Shown one piece after another: positions 25,272 through 34,049 of a stretch of DNA of 64,000 bases. The DNA comes from Hymenobacter sediminis (GTDB lineage: Bacteria > Bacteroidota > Bacteroidia > Cytophagales > Hymenobacteraceae). The stretch covers positions 1 to 64,000 of the forward strand of contig NZ_QKNS01000008.1 of assembly GCF_003231285.1 (NCBI RefSeq), written 5' to 3'. The translations under genes were made by a program, and so were the position numbers. Within the stretch, counting starts at the first letter, position 1, and each line of letters starts with the position of its first letter. Below the pieces are notes generated by a model. That model was not told the origin of the DNA. It made no database searches and saw nothing but the letters and a program-made list of their open reading frames with translations.

Positions 25272-25399
25272 AGTTCGGGCCCACCGCCAGCAGACTTAGG
25301 CCGTTATGCGGCTACATCTGTCGGCCAGTTTGCAGACCTGCTGCCGCAGGCAACCACTCTGTGTTAGCGCAGCCTGCATACTACCCCTCTTCTAAAACC

Positions 25400-25440
25400 A
25401 AAAGGAAGCCAGCGCGACGTTCTCGCGCTGGCTTCCTTTT
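25400..25440. terminator. Bidirectional terminator
   Basis: AAAAGGAAGCCAGCGCGA...TCGCGCTGGCTTCCTTTT is an 18-bp perfect stem with a 5-base loop. It lies between the convergent polymerase and SpoIIE-phosphatase genes. Confidence 0.9.
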
Positions 25441-25511
25441 GAGGACTACCTGATCTTAGAAATGGAAGACGTTAAGCTATCGGTTGCATAGTTGCTCTCC
25501 GCTGCACACTA

Positions 25512-26744
25512 TCACTTAAACCGGCAGCTCAGAATAGTTACGTCGTCGGCGAAGCGAGCCCCTTGGGCATTGTAGGCCTCAATTTCGCGGAGCAGTTCCC
25601 GGTGTAGCGTAGGCAGTGGAGCGTAGCGGTTGTGGCGCAGCACCCGCACTACACCTTCTTCCCCGAACTCGTTTTGCTCCTGATCAAATACTTCGGTGAG
25701 GCCATCAGTATAAGTGAGCAGCAAGGTACGGGGGGGCACCTGTACACGGCCCACCTTCAGCATGGGCAAATCCTCCATGACGCCCAGCATAATAGTGCCT
25801 TCTTTAAGCAGCACAACAGGTCCGGCATCCGAAATCAGCAGTGGGTCGTTATGGCCGGCATTTACGTACTGCAGCTCCCGCGTAGCACGGTTATACAGGC
25901 CAAAAAACACGGTGATGAACTTGTCGCCGCCGGCATTCCGGAAGATGAGGTTATTGAGCTCCTGCGCCACGGTTCCTAAATCGGCCTGCTGACGTAGCAG
26001 CGTGCGCAGCCCGGCCTGGAAGTTCGACATCAACAAAGAAGCCGCTACTCCCTTGCCTGATACATCAGCCACGCAGAACAGAAACCGGTCGGCATCCAAG
26101 CTCACCACATCGTAGTAGTCGCCGCCCACGGCGGTGTGGGGCACGTAGGAGGCGTGCACGGCTACGTGGGCATCGTTGGGAAGCTTGCGCGGGAAGAGCA
26201 TGGTTTGCACCTCCTGGGCAATTTCAATTTCCTTGCGCATCGCCGCCGCCGCTACCCGCTGCCGGGCCAAGCGGCGGTTCTCAATGGCCCCAATGAGAAT
26301 GTTACTTAGGGTTTGCAGGAACTTGGTAGCCTCCTCGTTAGCGTAGTCCTCGTGCACATTGCCGATGAGCACGTACGCCAGCACCTCCCCGTTCTGCACC
26401 ACCGGGATAACGGTTTCCAGGTACTGCCACTCGCGACCTAAACCGCTGAAGCTGGTGATGGGGCAGGGCACGCTGGTGCAGTTTTCGAGAATAGCGGCCG
26501 GCAAGGGAATCTTCTGAAAGTCGGGCAGACCGGCCCCGAAGGATACCATACATTGCCACTCTCCTTCTTCTTTCACATACAGCACTAGCCGCCGAATGTT
26601 GAGCTGCCCAAGCAGGGTGAACTGGAAGATTTTATACAGCGCGGCCTCCGTAGGGTCCTGATTGATGGCCTGGGTGATTTCCAATAGCGCCCCCAGCTCA
26701 CGCTCCTTCAGGAACAGACGCTTTTCGGGAGTAATCGTTGGCAT
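25512..26744 (-). CDS. GAF-domain SpoIIE-type serine phosphatase
   Basis: The 410-residue cytoplasmic protein has an N-terminal helical stretch, a GAF-like sensor domain (about 15-155; LGALLEITQAINQDPTEAAL) and a C-terminal PP2C/SpoIIE domain. Metal-site motifs are visible: VGGDYYDVV, CVADVSGKGVAASLLMSNFQ, LLTYTDGLTEVFD and FADDVTILSC. Such phosphatases act on anti-anti-sigma or STAS-type partners, though no partner gene adjoins here. It is separated by 45 bases from an ABC permease gene in the same direction. Confidence 0.9.
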   Translation of the reverse strand: MPTITPEKRLFLKERELGALLEITQAINQDPTEAALYKIFQFTLLGQLNIRRLVLYVKEEGEWQCMVSFGAGLPDFQKIPLPAAILENCTSVPCPITSFSGLGREWQYLETVIPVVQNGEVLAYVLIGNVHEDYANEEATKFLQTLSNILIGAIENRRLARQRVAAAAMRKEIEIAQEVQTMLFPRKLPNDAHVAVHASYVPHTAVGGDYYDVVSLDADRFLFCVADVSGKGVAASLLMSNFQAGLRTLLRQQADLGTVAQELNNLIFRNAGGDKFITVFFGLYNRATRELQYVNAGHNDPLLISDAGPVVLLKEGTIMLGVMEDLPMLKVGRVQVPPRTLLLTYTDGLTEVFDQEQNEFGEEGVVRVLRHNRYAPLPTLHRELLREIEAYNAQGARFADDVTILSCRFK

Positions 26745-26789
26745 ATGGCAGAGAGAAAATAACTGAGTAGGGAGAGTAAGGAAAGTAGC

Positions 26790-27974
26790 TTAGCTACTCC
26801 CTAAAGGAGTTTTGGGGTCATAGGCATCGCGCAGGCCGTTGCCTAGCAAGTTGAAGCTCAGCACCAGTAAGCTAATGGCCAAGCCTGGCAACAGCGTCAG
26901 CCAGAAACCGGCGGAGGTACCCAGAAGCTGAAAGCCTTCGTTTACCATCAGTCCCCACGACGGGGCCGGGGGCTGCACACCCAGCCCCAGAAAGCTTAGG
27001 CCGGCTTCAAGCAGAATGGCCGCTGCAAAGTTACTAGTTGCCAGCACAATCAGGGGGCCTACCATGTTGGGCAAGAGGTGACGCCAGATCAGCCGGCTTT
27101 GGGGCAGGCCCAGCACGCGGCCGGCTTCCACAAAGGTTTTTTCGCGTAGGCTCAGCATCTGGCCCCGCACCACGCGCGCTACATCTACCCACATGGTCAG
27201 GCCCACAGCCACGAAGGAGGTCCAGACGCCTTTGCTGTCGAGGGCCAGGGAAATGGCAATAACCAGCATAATGCCCGGAATACTCCACACCACCGTCATC
27301 AGGCCCAGCAGCAAACTATCGACCCAGCCACCCACGTAGCCGGCCACGGCCCCAATGAGCATACCTAACGCCACGGAAATCAGTACGGCCACCAGCCCAA
27401 TGCCCAGGCTCACGCGGGTGCCCAGCAGCAGGCGGCTCAACTCGTCGCGGCCGGCTTTGTCGGTACCCAGCCAGTAAGTACGCTGCAGAATGTGGTCCTG
27501 CTCTATTTCCTGGCGCAGCGCCCCTGGCTGCCCGGTGTGGCCTACCACGGCCGACAAGGGGTAGGCCTGCGGCTTGTCGGCGAGGGCGGAATGGTTCTGG
27601 TAGGGCGTAGTCAGCAGCGAATCGCCCTGGAAACGGTAGCCCCCGATGGGCACTTCCTGAAACTGCGGACGCTGGCCTTCCCACCATGTGCGCAGAAAGT
27701 TATTTCTTCCGGCGCGGGCCGAATCAGGCAGGGCCAGCCGCAACACGGTGGCCCGGAAGCCAGGTGCTTCTTTCTGGAGCTGCACCAGCCCGTTGTTGGC
27801 GTTGGGCGAGTTATCGGGCAGCACCCAGTAGCCCAGCAGCGCCACCAGCGTGCACAGCACAATAAAGCCCAGCCCCAGCATGGCCGGCGCGTTGCCCAGC
27901 AGGCGCTGCCGCACGTAATAGCTGGGCGGCCGGGCCACGGAAGCGGCGGCTACAGGAGCCGTAGTAACTGCCAC
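26790..27974 (-). CDS. Peptide ABC transporter permease (DppC/OppC-like)
   Basis: The product has 394 residues starting at GTG 27974. The N-terminal cytoplasmic segment is followed by a helix (AMLGLGFIVLCTLVALLGYW), a long extracytoplasmic insert of about 120 residues, and the permease core with five helices. GTDKAGRDELSRLLLGTRVS and the ATPase-coupling EAA loop (EAGRVLGLPQSRLIWRHLLP) are conserved. The long insert is typical of the Bacteroidota branch. The partner permease, ATPase and binding protein are not in the window. It starts 2 bases after the upstream gene's stop, so the two are likely cotranscribed. Confidence 0.9.
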   Translation of the reverse strand: MAVTTAPVAAASVARPPSYYVRQRLLGNAPAMLGLGFIVLCTLVALLGYWVLPDNSPNANNGLVQLQKEAPGFRATVLRLALPDSARAGRNNFLRTWWEGQRPQFQEVPIGGYRFQGDSLLTTPYQNHSALADKPQAYPLSAVVGHTGQPGALRQEIEQDHILQRTYWLGTDKAGRDELSRLLLGTRVSLGIGLVAVLISVALGMLIGAVAGYVGGWVDSLLLGLMTVVWSIPGIMLVIAISLALDSKGVWTSFVAVGLTMWVDVARVVRGQMLSLREKTFVEAGRVLGLPQSRLIWRHLLPNMVGPLIVLATSNFAAAILLEAGLSFLGLGVQPPAPSWGLMVNEGFQLLGTSAGFWLTLLPGLAISLLVLSFNLLGNGLRDAYDPKTPLGSS

Positions 27975-27976
27975 GG

Positions 27977-28234
27977 CTAGCGGGTGTTGTGTTGGAGCAG
28001 CCCTTCCTTGGAGGCCAGAAAGTAACAGTCGCGCACAATGGCCCCAAAGGAGCTTTCCTCGAAGGCCAGTTCGGTATCGGGGTCGGGCCAGAAGCTGCGG
28101 ATCAGGCCCTGCTCCAGCAAGCCGCGCAGAGTGCGCTCCAGTTCGGCAGGTGCAAGGCCGGTTTTCTGGCCCAGGTCGGCAAAGGAAGTGACGAAGTACA
28201 GTTCGTCGAGGATGTCAAATTCAGCGTCAGTCAC
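27977..28234 (-). CDS. Small winged-helix-like hypothetical protein
   Basis: The 85-residue acidic protein starts at GTG 28234. The pattern FDILDELYFVTSFADLGQKT then GLAPAELERTLRGLLEQGLI suggests a winged-helix DNA- or protein-binding fold. A C-terminal extension follows (FWPDPDTELAFEESSFGAIV). It lies 2 bases upstream of the ABC permease start. The conserved pairing suggests a shared transcript, but I cannot assign a function. Confidence 0.65.
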   Translation of the reverse strand: MTDAEFDILDELYFVTSFADLGQKTGLAPAELERTLRGLLEQGLIRSFWPDPDTELAFEESSFGAIVRDCYFLASKEGLLQHNTR

Positions 28235-28372
28235 AGAGAAAGGCGGGTGGTTGTGCAGGGCAAAGGTAGGGTTTGGAAAGGTTCGGGGGGTAGCATGCCG
28301 TAATGTCCTTTTCTGGAATCAAGGAAGTAATTCCTGGCTAGCTGCCATTTCAATCTAGGTGAGAAACCTGGC

Positions 28373-28891
28373 TTATCTGCGCGCAATTGCCCCCGTAGGA
28401 ACGGAGTGCACTATCTGCTGCTCCTGGAATTCAATATAAGTGACAATGGCTTTGATTTCCTGATCCGTAAGCTGGAAGCTGGGCATCTGCTGCTTCTGGT
28501 ATTGGTTGAAGATCTTCACCGAATACTCGTCGCCACGGGCTACCATTTTGCTGGAGTTCTTCACCCAAGGAATGATCCAGGACATAGGCCGACGTTGGGA
28601 AATGCCAGCCAAAGCAGGCCCTACTACCACTTCTTTCACGTTATGACACTGGGCGCAGTTGCCTTTGAAAAGAGCGTCGCCAGCGGCAATTGCAGCGGCG
28701 TCAGCGCCAGTTGGCGGTTGGGTTGGTAACGTGGGCTCGACACTAGGGCGCCCCGGCCCGCCCGCTAGTGCTGTCTCCGCCTGCTCAGGCTCTGTTAGCA
28801 GACCGCTCATCGAAAATCCAAATACCATGATAGTGCGGAAAATCAGCACCAAACTAGCCGGCATCACAACTTCTAACCACGCCTTATTCAT
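28373..28891 (-). CDS. Membrane-anchored class I cytochrome c
   Basis: ATG 28891 gives 172 residues; a start at 28957 would add a second hydrophobic stretch and is less likely. An N-terminal helix (PASLVLIFRTIMVFGFSM) anchors the protein. A Pro-rich linker leads to the heme domain with CAQCH (Cys79, Cys82, His83), VGPALAGI and the probable Met ligand in KQQMPSFQL. Such c-type domains pass electrons between respiratory complexes in the periplasm. No oxidase genes adjoin. Confidence 0.85.
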   Translation of the reverse strand: MNKAWLEVVMPASLVLIFRTIMVFGFSMSGLLTEPEQAETALAGGPGRPSVEPTLPTQPPTGADAAAIAAGDALFKGNCAQCHNVKEVVVGPALAGISQRRPMSWIIPWVKNSSKMVARGDEYSVKIFNQYQKQQMPSFQLTDQEIKAIVTYIEFQEQQIVHSVPTGAIARR

Positions 28892-29007
28892 ATGAAACGG
28901 GAATGAAGGATGAAACAATAAATACAGAATAAGTACGCGTCGAAACACCGTAAACACAAGTGTACACGCGCTTTTATCAGCTTGCTAGTTGATAATATTC
29001 CTACCCC

Positions 29008-30225
29008 CTACTTGGCACCTAGCCTTCGGTCCTTCCACTCATAGCTGCCACGCAGGCCCAGCAGGCCGGTGGCCAGGGCATAGGGCCCGTAGGCCAACTG
29101 CAGTACCGGCACCCACCACAGCCACTGGGGCTGCCCCAGAAACCTCAGCACCGGCCGCAGAAACAGTATATCAGCCAGGAGCTTGAGGGCCCAGGCGCTC
29201 AGCAGCCCTACCCCCGAAGCTACCCCAACCCCCCACAGCCCTACCCCTACCGGAAACGTGAGGTTGCTCAGCAGCACCAGCACCGCTAGTCGCTGCGGAG
29301 CGGCTGTTTGGTAGTGGCGCCACTTGCTGGCCCAGCGTACCCGCTGCCGCAACAACTGATGCACTGTGGGCTGAGCGGCCGTGCGCACTAGGGCCGCTTC
29401 TTGGGCCAAAAACCGAATGCTGCCGGGAAAGGTGGCGTGCAGCTTGTGCAACAGAAACTCATCGTCGCCGCTGGGTACGGCCTCGTTGCCCTGGTAGCCA
29501 TTTACGGCAAAGAAATCGGCGCGGCGGTAGGCTAGGTTGGCGCCGTTGCACATGGTAGGGCGGTTCAGGCCGATGCTGGCGGCCCCTACCCCCACCAGTC
29601 CGGCCAACTCCAGGCCTTGCAGGGTTGCCAGCCAGCCGGTGCCCGTCAGGAGGATGGGGCCACTGATGAAGCGCGCAGTGGCGTCCGCAGCCGCCAGTTC
29701 CGCGTAGGCCTGCACCCAACCGGCGGGCACCCGGCAATCGGCATCGGTGAGGAGCACCCAGGGGGCGCGGGCTACCTGCAGGGCAGCCTGCACGGCCGCT
29801 TTCTTGCCGGTGGGTGCGCCAGGCAACTGCGCCAGCCGCACTAAGCGCACCGGAAACGGCAGATCCTGCTCCGCCTGGCTTACAATATTGGCCGTGTTAT
29901 CGGTTGAATGATCATCGACTATAATCAGCTCCACCCCGCCGGAAATCGGCTTTTGCCGCTGCAAGTCGTGCAGTAGATGGGGCAGGTTATCGGCTTCGTT
30001 GCGAGCCGCTACGATGATGGAAAAGCCGGGAGTTTCGTTTTCTCCTGAAGCTCGGCTGGCTTCGGTAGCGGCCACGGCTACTTCTATTGCCAGCGGTTTT
30101 TTCTTTACTTCCTCGCCCAAGGCTACCTGCCGCTCCCATGCTCCCCGAAACCGTACCATCTGCCAGAGGTAGGCGCCATTGAGGCCCAGCAGGGCTAGTG
30201 TAGCTGTCCAGACGACGCTACCCAT
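29008..30225 (-). CDS. Membrane glycosyltransferase family 2
   Basis: ATG 30225 overlaps the stop of the upstream gene as TGATG, which fixes the start (405 residues). An N-terminal helix (TATLALLGLNGAYLWQMV) precedes the GT2 domain: FSIIVAARNEADNLPHLLHD, IIVDDHSTDNT, LLTDADCRVPAGW (DXD), PSGDDEFLLHKL and RQRVRWASKWRHY (QxxRW type). Three C-terminal helices follow. The linked flippase-like membrane protein suggests joint action on a lipid- or envelope-linked glycan. Confidence 0.85.
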   Translation of the reverse strand: MGSVVWTATLALLGLNGAYLWQMVRFRGAWERQVALGEEVKKKPLAIEVAVAATEASRASGENETPGFSIIVAARNEADNLPHLLHDLQRQKPISGGVELIIVDDHSTDNTANIVSQAEQDLPFPVRLVRLAQLPGAPTGKKAAVQAALQVARAPWVLLTDADCRVPAGWVQAYAELAAADATARFISGPILLTGTGWLATLQGLELAGLVGVGAASIGLNRPTMCNGANLAYRRADFFAVNGYQGNEAVPSGDDEFLLHKLHATFPGSIRFLAQEAALVRTAAQPTVHQLLRQRVRWASKWRHYQTAAPQRLAVLVLLSNLTFPVGVGLWGVGVASGVGLLSAWALKLLADILFLRPVLRFLGQPQWLWWVPVLQLAYGPYALATGLLGLRGSYEWKDRRLGAK

Positions 30226-31271
30226 CAGAAACTTACCGGCGTGGGCCGGCTTTTGTGGCGCTTGCGCAGCACCTTCATCCGCAGCACGAACACCAGCCCA
30301 ATGGCGCTGGGCACGGCAATATTCAGCACCCACAGGCTGAGGCTAGCGCTAAGCACGGGCAGCACCGGCTCGCCCAACAGCCCAAACAGGTGCGTGGCCG
30401 ACAGCTCCCGCACGCCCACGTCGGCCAGGGCATTGAGCGAGGGTACTAACGACTTCAGCAGAAACGTACCTGCCACAGCGGCCAGGGCTGGCCCTACCGG
30501 TGCCTGCACCCCGTAGGCCCACAGCAGCAACCCAAACTGGGCGCAGAACACGGCGTAGCGCAAGCTGGAAATCAGCAGGACGGCCGTGAGGGCGCGGGCG
30601 GGGTAGGTGGGCATAACGGCCAGAAACCGGCTAAAGCGCCTCAGTGGGCGCACCGCCTGCACCGCCGCCACCAGCATTTGCGAGTAGTAGAGGGGTAGCA
30701 GCACGGCCATGTTCAGCAGCAGTGTAGCCAGCCCTACCCCCACCTGGGCCGCCGGGTAGCCTGCCAGGTAAAACCGCAGCAGAAAATACAGCAGCCCCGC
30801 CGTGCCCGCCAGCACCGTAGCCACCAACTGGCAATAGCGCCCCAGAAACACCGCCCCCAAGGCATCCAGCCGCCGGCTTTTCAGCTCAATGATGCGGCCG
30901 GCATAGTCGCCTACCCGGTTCGGGGTCACGAACCCCAGGGTGAGGCCTACCAGTACCGCCCGGAAGCTGCGCCGAAACGATACGGGCTCCAGGTGCCGGG
31001 CCAGGCGCCACCATTTCCAGGCTTCCAGCCCCCAGTTGAGGGGCATCAGCAGCAGAGCCAGCAGCACCGGGCCCCGGCCTTCGCCGCTGAGGGTACGCGC
31101 GAGCAGCCCTCGCCAAGCGGCAGCCGTGGCTTCATCGGCCACTACGGAGTGCCAGAGCAGCCCCAGCGTTAGCAGCGTGATGAAGAGTTTGCCCGCTACT
31201 ACTAGTCCGCGCCGCCGGGCTGCCGGTTCTTCCGGCTTTTGGACGTAGTTTTGTAGATGAGGCGCAGACAA
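30225..31271 (-). CDS. LPG synthase TM-domain / flippase-like membrane protein
   Basis: The 348-residue protein has about eight membrane helices and matches the UPF0104 / lysylphosphatidylglycerol-synthase membrane domain type: FVTPNRVGDYAGRIIELKSR, LGAVFLGRYCQLVATVLAGT, and NALADVGVRELSATHLFGLL. The conserved G(D/E)xxR-type segments are seen. Members are thought to move lipids or lipid-linked sugars. It starts at TTG 31271; the first 20 residues are charged and the start is uncertain. It is translationally coupled to the GT2 downstream. Confidence 0.8.
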   Translation of the reverse strand: MSAPHLQNYVQKPEEPAARRRGLVVAGKLFITLLTLGLLWHSVVADEATAAAWRGLLARTLSGEGRGPVLLALLLMPLNWGLEAWKWWRLARHLEPVSFRRSFRAVLVGLTLGFVTPNRVGDYAGRIIELKSRRLDALGAVFLGRYCQLVATVLAGTAGLLYFLLRFYLAGYPAAQVGVGLATLLLNMAVLLPLYYSQMLVAAVQAVRPLRRFSRFLAVMPTYPARALTAVLLISSLRYAVFCAQFGLLLWAYGVQAPVGPALAAVAGTFLLKSLVPSLNALADVGVRELSATHLFGLLGEPVLPVLSASLSLWVLNIAVPSAIGLVFVLRMKVLRKRHKSRPTPVSF

Positions 31272-31357
31272 GTGGGCAGCTGGTTGGTTTGCTTCGGCAA
31301 GTTACCGACGAAAATTCACGTCGCTCTGCCTATCTTCTCGCTCTCTCCTAACGCGCT

Positions 31358-31993
31358 ATGATTCTACCCCTTGCCTCTGCCGATCTGCTGCCCAAAGTGA
31401 TTATGGGCGTTGACCCCGGTACCCAAATCATGGGCTATGCCGTGATTGAGGTGCAGGGCCAGCAAGTGAACGTGCTGCGCTACGATGTCATCGACATGAA
31501 GAAGCTCGGCACCAATCACGCCCTCAAGCTCAAAAAAATCTATGAGCGCATGACGGAGCTGATTGAGGAGTTTCTGCCCGATGAGTTAGCTATTGAGGCA
31601 CCCTTCTTCGGGGTGAACGTACAGAGTATGTTGAAGTTGGGCCGCGCCCAGGGGGTAGCCATTGCTGCCTGCCTCTCCCGCCAAATTCCCTACGTGGAGT
31701 ACGCGCCCACCAAAGTAAAGCAATCGGTAACGGGCTCCGGCAACGCCACCAAGGAGCAGGTAGCTCATATGCTCCGCCAGACGCTGAAGCTGCCGCCCAT
31801 CGAAGAAGCGCCCAAGTTCCTCGACGCCACCGACGCCCTAGCCGTGGCCATGTGCCACCACTACCAGAAGGGCAACAACGTGAAAGCCGGCGGCAAAAGC
31901 TGGGGCAAGTTCCTGGCCGACAACCCCAGCAAGCTAGCCGCCCCCGTAGCTGGGAAGAAAGCTACTGCCGCGAAGAAAAAGCCAGCAGCATAA
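31358..31993 (+). CDS. ruvC: Holliday-junction endonuclease RuvC
   Basis: The 211-residue product cuts Holliday junctions during recombination. The four acidic residues are present: Asp19 in MGVDPGTQIMGYAV, Glu80 in LAIEAPFFGVNVQSMLKLGR, and the Asp156/Asp159 pair in LDATDALAVAMCHHYQ. The C-terminal tail of about 45 residues is rich in Lys and Ala (GKKATAAKKKPAA) and longer than in E. coli. Alternative starts within the first 15 codons are possible, since the conserved core begins at MGVDPGT (residue 16). No ruvA or ruvB adjoins. Confidence 0.95.
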   Translation: MILPLASADLLPKVIMGVDPGTQIMGYAVIEVQGQQVNVLRYDVIDMKKLGTNHALKLKKIYERMTELIEEFLPDELAIEAPFFGVNVQSMLKLGRAQGVAIAACLSRQIPYVEYAPTKVKQSVTGSGNATKEQVAHMLRQTLKLPPIEEAPKFLDATDALAVAMCHHYQKGNNVKAGGKSWGKFLADNPSKLAAPVAGKKATAAKKKPAA

Positions 31994-32016
31994 TTAGCTG
32001 TTTAGTTAACGTAATT

Positions 32017-32172
32017 CGAGTGGCTGTTGCAGAACTCTATCTGTATTCCAGATAAGCTATGTTTTACTCTATGTTGACAAAAAATAATGGCGGTAAGTGG
32101 GCTTTTTAGCCTGTTCCCGACTGTGATTCTATTCGGCAGATTCACTATTGGGAGTTCTGCAACAGCCACTCG
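32017..32172. mobile_element. MITE-like element with 21-bp perfect terminal inverted repeats
   Basis: CGAGTGGCTGTTGCAGAACT-C at 32017-32037 is repeated in perfect inverted form at 32152-32172, spanning 156 bases with no coding capacity. The 114-base interior is AT-rich and carries a small dyad (TATCTG/CAGATA). It fills the gap between ruvC and the next convergent gene. Such short perfect ends around a non-coding core are typical of miniature transposable elements; a long-stem terminator is the alternative. Confidence 0.6.
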
Positions 32173-32177
32173 ACTTA

Positions 32178-33503
32178 TCAGACAAGTGCTCTAAAGCTTT
32201 GCTCATCAGAGCGTCCCAGCTGCAATTGGTGCAGCAACCGCGTTTCAGCATAGCTATCAAAAGGCAGTTCTTCATTCAGCCATGCAGGCAACACATTGTT
32301 CTCGATCAGTAATTCTACTACTGTATTTCGGTGAATGCCACAGGTCATTTTTTGGTACAACGCTAGTAAGGGTGCCGCGCACTCGGGCGTCTTATTGACT
32401 TGATAGATTTCTGTGTAGCTGCAAGCCAGTGTTTCAATGGTGTGTTCATTATGGAAACGGGAAATAATGTTTGTCAGCAGCAAGGCATCACCCTCTTGGT
32501 AGTTGCTGATCAGCATGTCTGTATACATGCTAGGGCGGGTAGTAACCGCCAACCGTTGCAACGCAAACTCTCTGATTTTTGGCGCCCTAAGGTGTCTTAA
32601 TGCATCTGTAGCAAACTCCGTGAGCCGGTTCCTGCTACTACGTTTCCGCTGCGCTAGCTCCAGAATGGGTTCGTAGGACAACGGAAAGGGGAAGAGAGTA
32701 AATATGTACAGCAGGTTCTCTTGTACGGCTATTCTTTTCTCCCGCACGAGCTGCTCGGCTAACTGGCGCATTTCATGGGGTTCCAAACCGCGTTTTTTCA
32801 AGGCGAAGCGGATATATCCCTGACGGGGTGCGCGCAAGATTTCCTCAAGGTCGGCCATCTCTGTTCGTGGCCGCTGGAGGGTAGCATAGTGAGCGAGGGT
32901 AGCCTCAATAGTTTGCACATAGCGGCGCACGTCCTCATCCTGTTCCGCTAGCGCGTGTAGTTCCTGCCAGACGTTTATCGTCGGGTGGTCCTCCTGAAAG
33001 GAACGAATAAGGTGGTCATCCTGCCAGTCTTCAGAATTCTTGGCTAAGGCTTGGCCGAACTTGCGGGCAATATATTTCAACCCTTCCAAGCCGTCCAATT
33101 CTATAATTTCTTGCGCTCCGACCCAATCAGCCCCCTCGATGGGGTTGCGCAAAAATCGGTTGTACAAGGCCCTGCGGGCGCTGGCGTCGCCGTGTTGCGC
33201 GAAGAGCAAAGCCAACTCAAACAACTGAGTTAAGGTCCAAGTATCAGTTTGCTCTGTGGCCAACCCTTTCAGCACGGCGCGCTGAATCCGCTTCGATTGG
33301 GTTGCTATGCTGTAGAGTTGATAGATGTACTGTGCACGGCTGGGCTCCGCTTGCCCATCATAGGCATAATTTTTCAGAGCTGCTTGGATGATATACCCGG
33401 AGAAATCAACACCGGGATTAGCCTGAGCAATTAGGTGTGCTCGACCCGTTCCACGTCTAACAGATTGTATAAAAGCCCTCTTCAGAATTCTTGAATTGGT
33501 CAT
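32178..33503 (-). CDS. Alpha-solenoid (HEAT-like) protein of unknown function
   Basis: The 441-residue soluble protein starts at ATG 33503. It is almost entirely helical, with repeated helix pairs (LTQLFELALLFAQHGDASAR; LTEFATDALRHLRAPKIREF; LLLTNIISRFHNEHTIETLA). I see no catalytic motif, signal peptide or membrane segment. HEAT-type solenoids act as protein or nucleic-acid scaffolds. A helical N-terminus with RAFIQSVRRGTGRAHLIAQA is basic. It is a single gene; the MITE-like element abuts its 3' end. Confidence 0.65.
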   Translation of the reverse strand: MTNSRILKRAFIQSVRRGTGRAHLIAQANPGVDFSGYIIQAALKNYAYDGQAEPSRAQYIYQLYSIATQSKRIQRAVLKGLATEQTDTWTLTQLFELALLFAQHGDASARRALYNRFLRNPIEGADWVGAQEIIELDGLEGLKYIARKFGQALAKNSEDWQDDHLIRSFQEDHPTINVWQELHALAEQDEDVRRYVQTIEATLAHYATLQRPRTEMADLEEILRAPRQGYIRFALKKRGLEPHEMRQLAEQLVREKRIAVQENLLYIFTLFPFPLSYEPILELAQRKRSSRNRLTEFATDALRHLRAPKIREFALQRLAVTTRPSMYTDMLISNYQEGDALLLTNIISRFHNEHTIETLACSYTEIYQVNKTPECAAPLLALYQKMTCGIHRNTVVELLIENNVLPAWLNEELPFDSYAETRLLHQLQLGRSDEQSFRALV

Positions 33504-33798
33504 AGGTACTTAATGGTAGGCACTCTTCCTGGCTCGGAATATAAGTTGCCTCAGTCTATCTGGTTGAACAGCATAGTCTATCTAGCAAATTGGAACAATA
33601 GCCGTTTAAATAAAAACAGATTTTTTTTCGTGCTGAGGCCTCTAGAAAATTCGCTCTTTATCTGGTTTCTGTCCCTTTACATAACATCAGTTATATCTAA
33701 ACTCTTGAAAAACGTTAATTTTTCGGCTTCACAAGGGAGTAATCTTCTTCTGCATATTTCTCATAACATATCTGATTAATTTCCTACCCCTCCTATCT

Positions 33799-34017
33799 AT
33801 GCAACGCCGCCCCGTCCGCTCTTCTTCGCTGAAAGCCGTTGGCTACGATGCCGCTACCCTTACACTGGAAATAGAGTACCGCCACGGCGGGCTGGTCCGC
33901 TACACGGGCGTACCAGCCACTATTTACGAGGCTCTGCTGCAAGTGCCGGGCAAGGCCATGTTTGTAGAGCAAGTGGTGGAGCGCGGCGGCTACGGGCGCG
34001 AACAAGTGCGCAGGTAG
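33799..34017 (+). CDS. KTSC-domain protein
   Basis: This is a compact 72-residue protein from ATG 33799. The KTSC signature is clear: VRSSSLKAVGYDAATLTLEI, then EYRHGGLVRYTGVPATIYEA. KTSC domains are small beta-rich units found alone or fused to RNA- or phage-related proteins; their function is not well defined. It ends 32 bases before the convergent histidine-kinase gene. A decayed copy lies on the other side of that kinase at 36634-36815. Confidence 0.8.
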   Translation: MQRRPVRSSSLKAVGYDAATLTLEIEYRHGGLVRYTGVPATIYEALLQVPGKAMFVEQVVERGGYGREQVRR

Positions 34018-34049
34018 TTGCCGCTCTTTTACTCTGTCTTTGGCACTTC

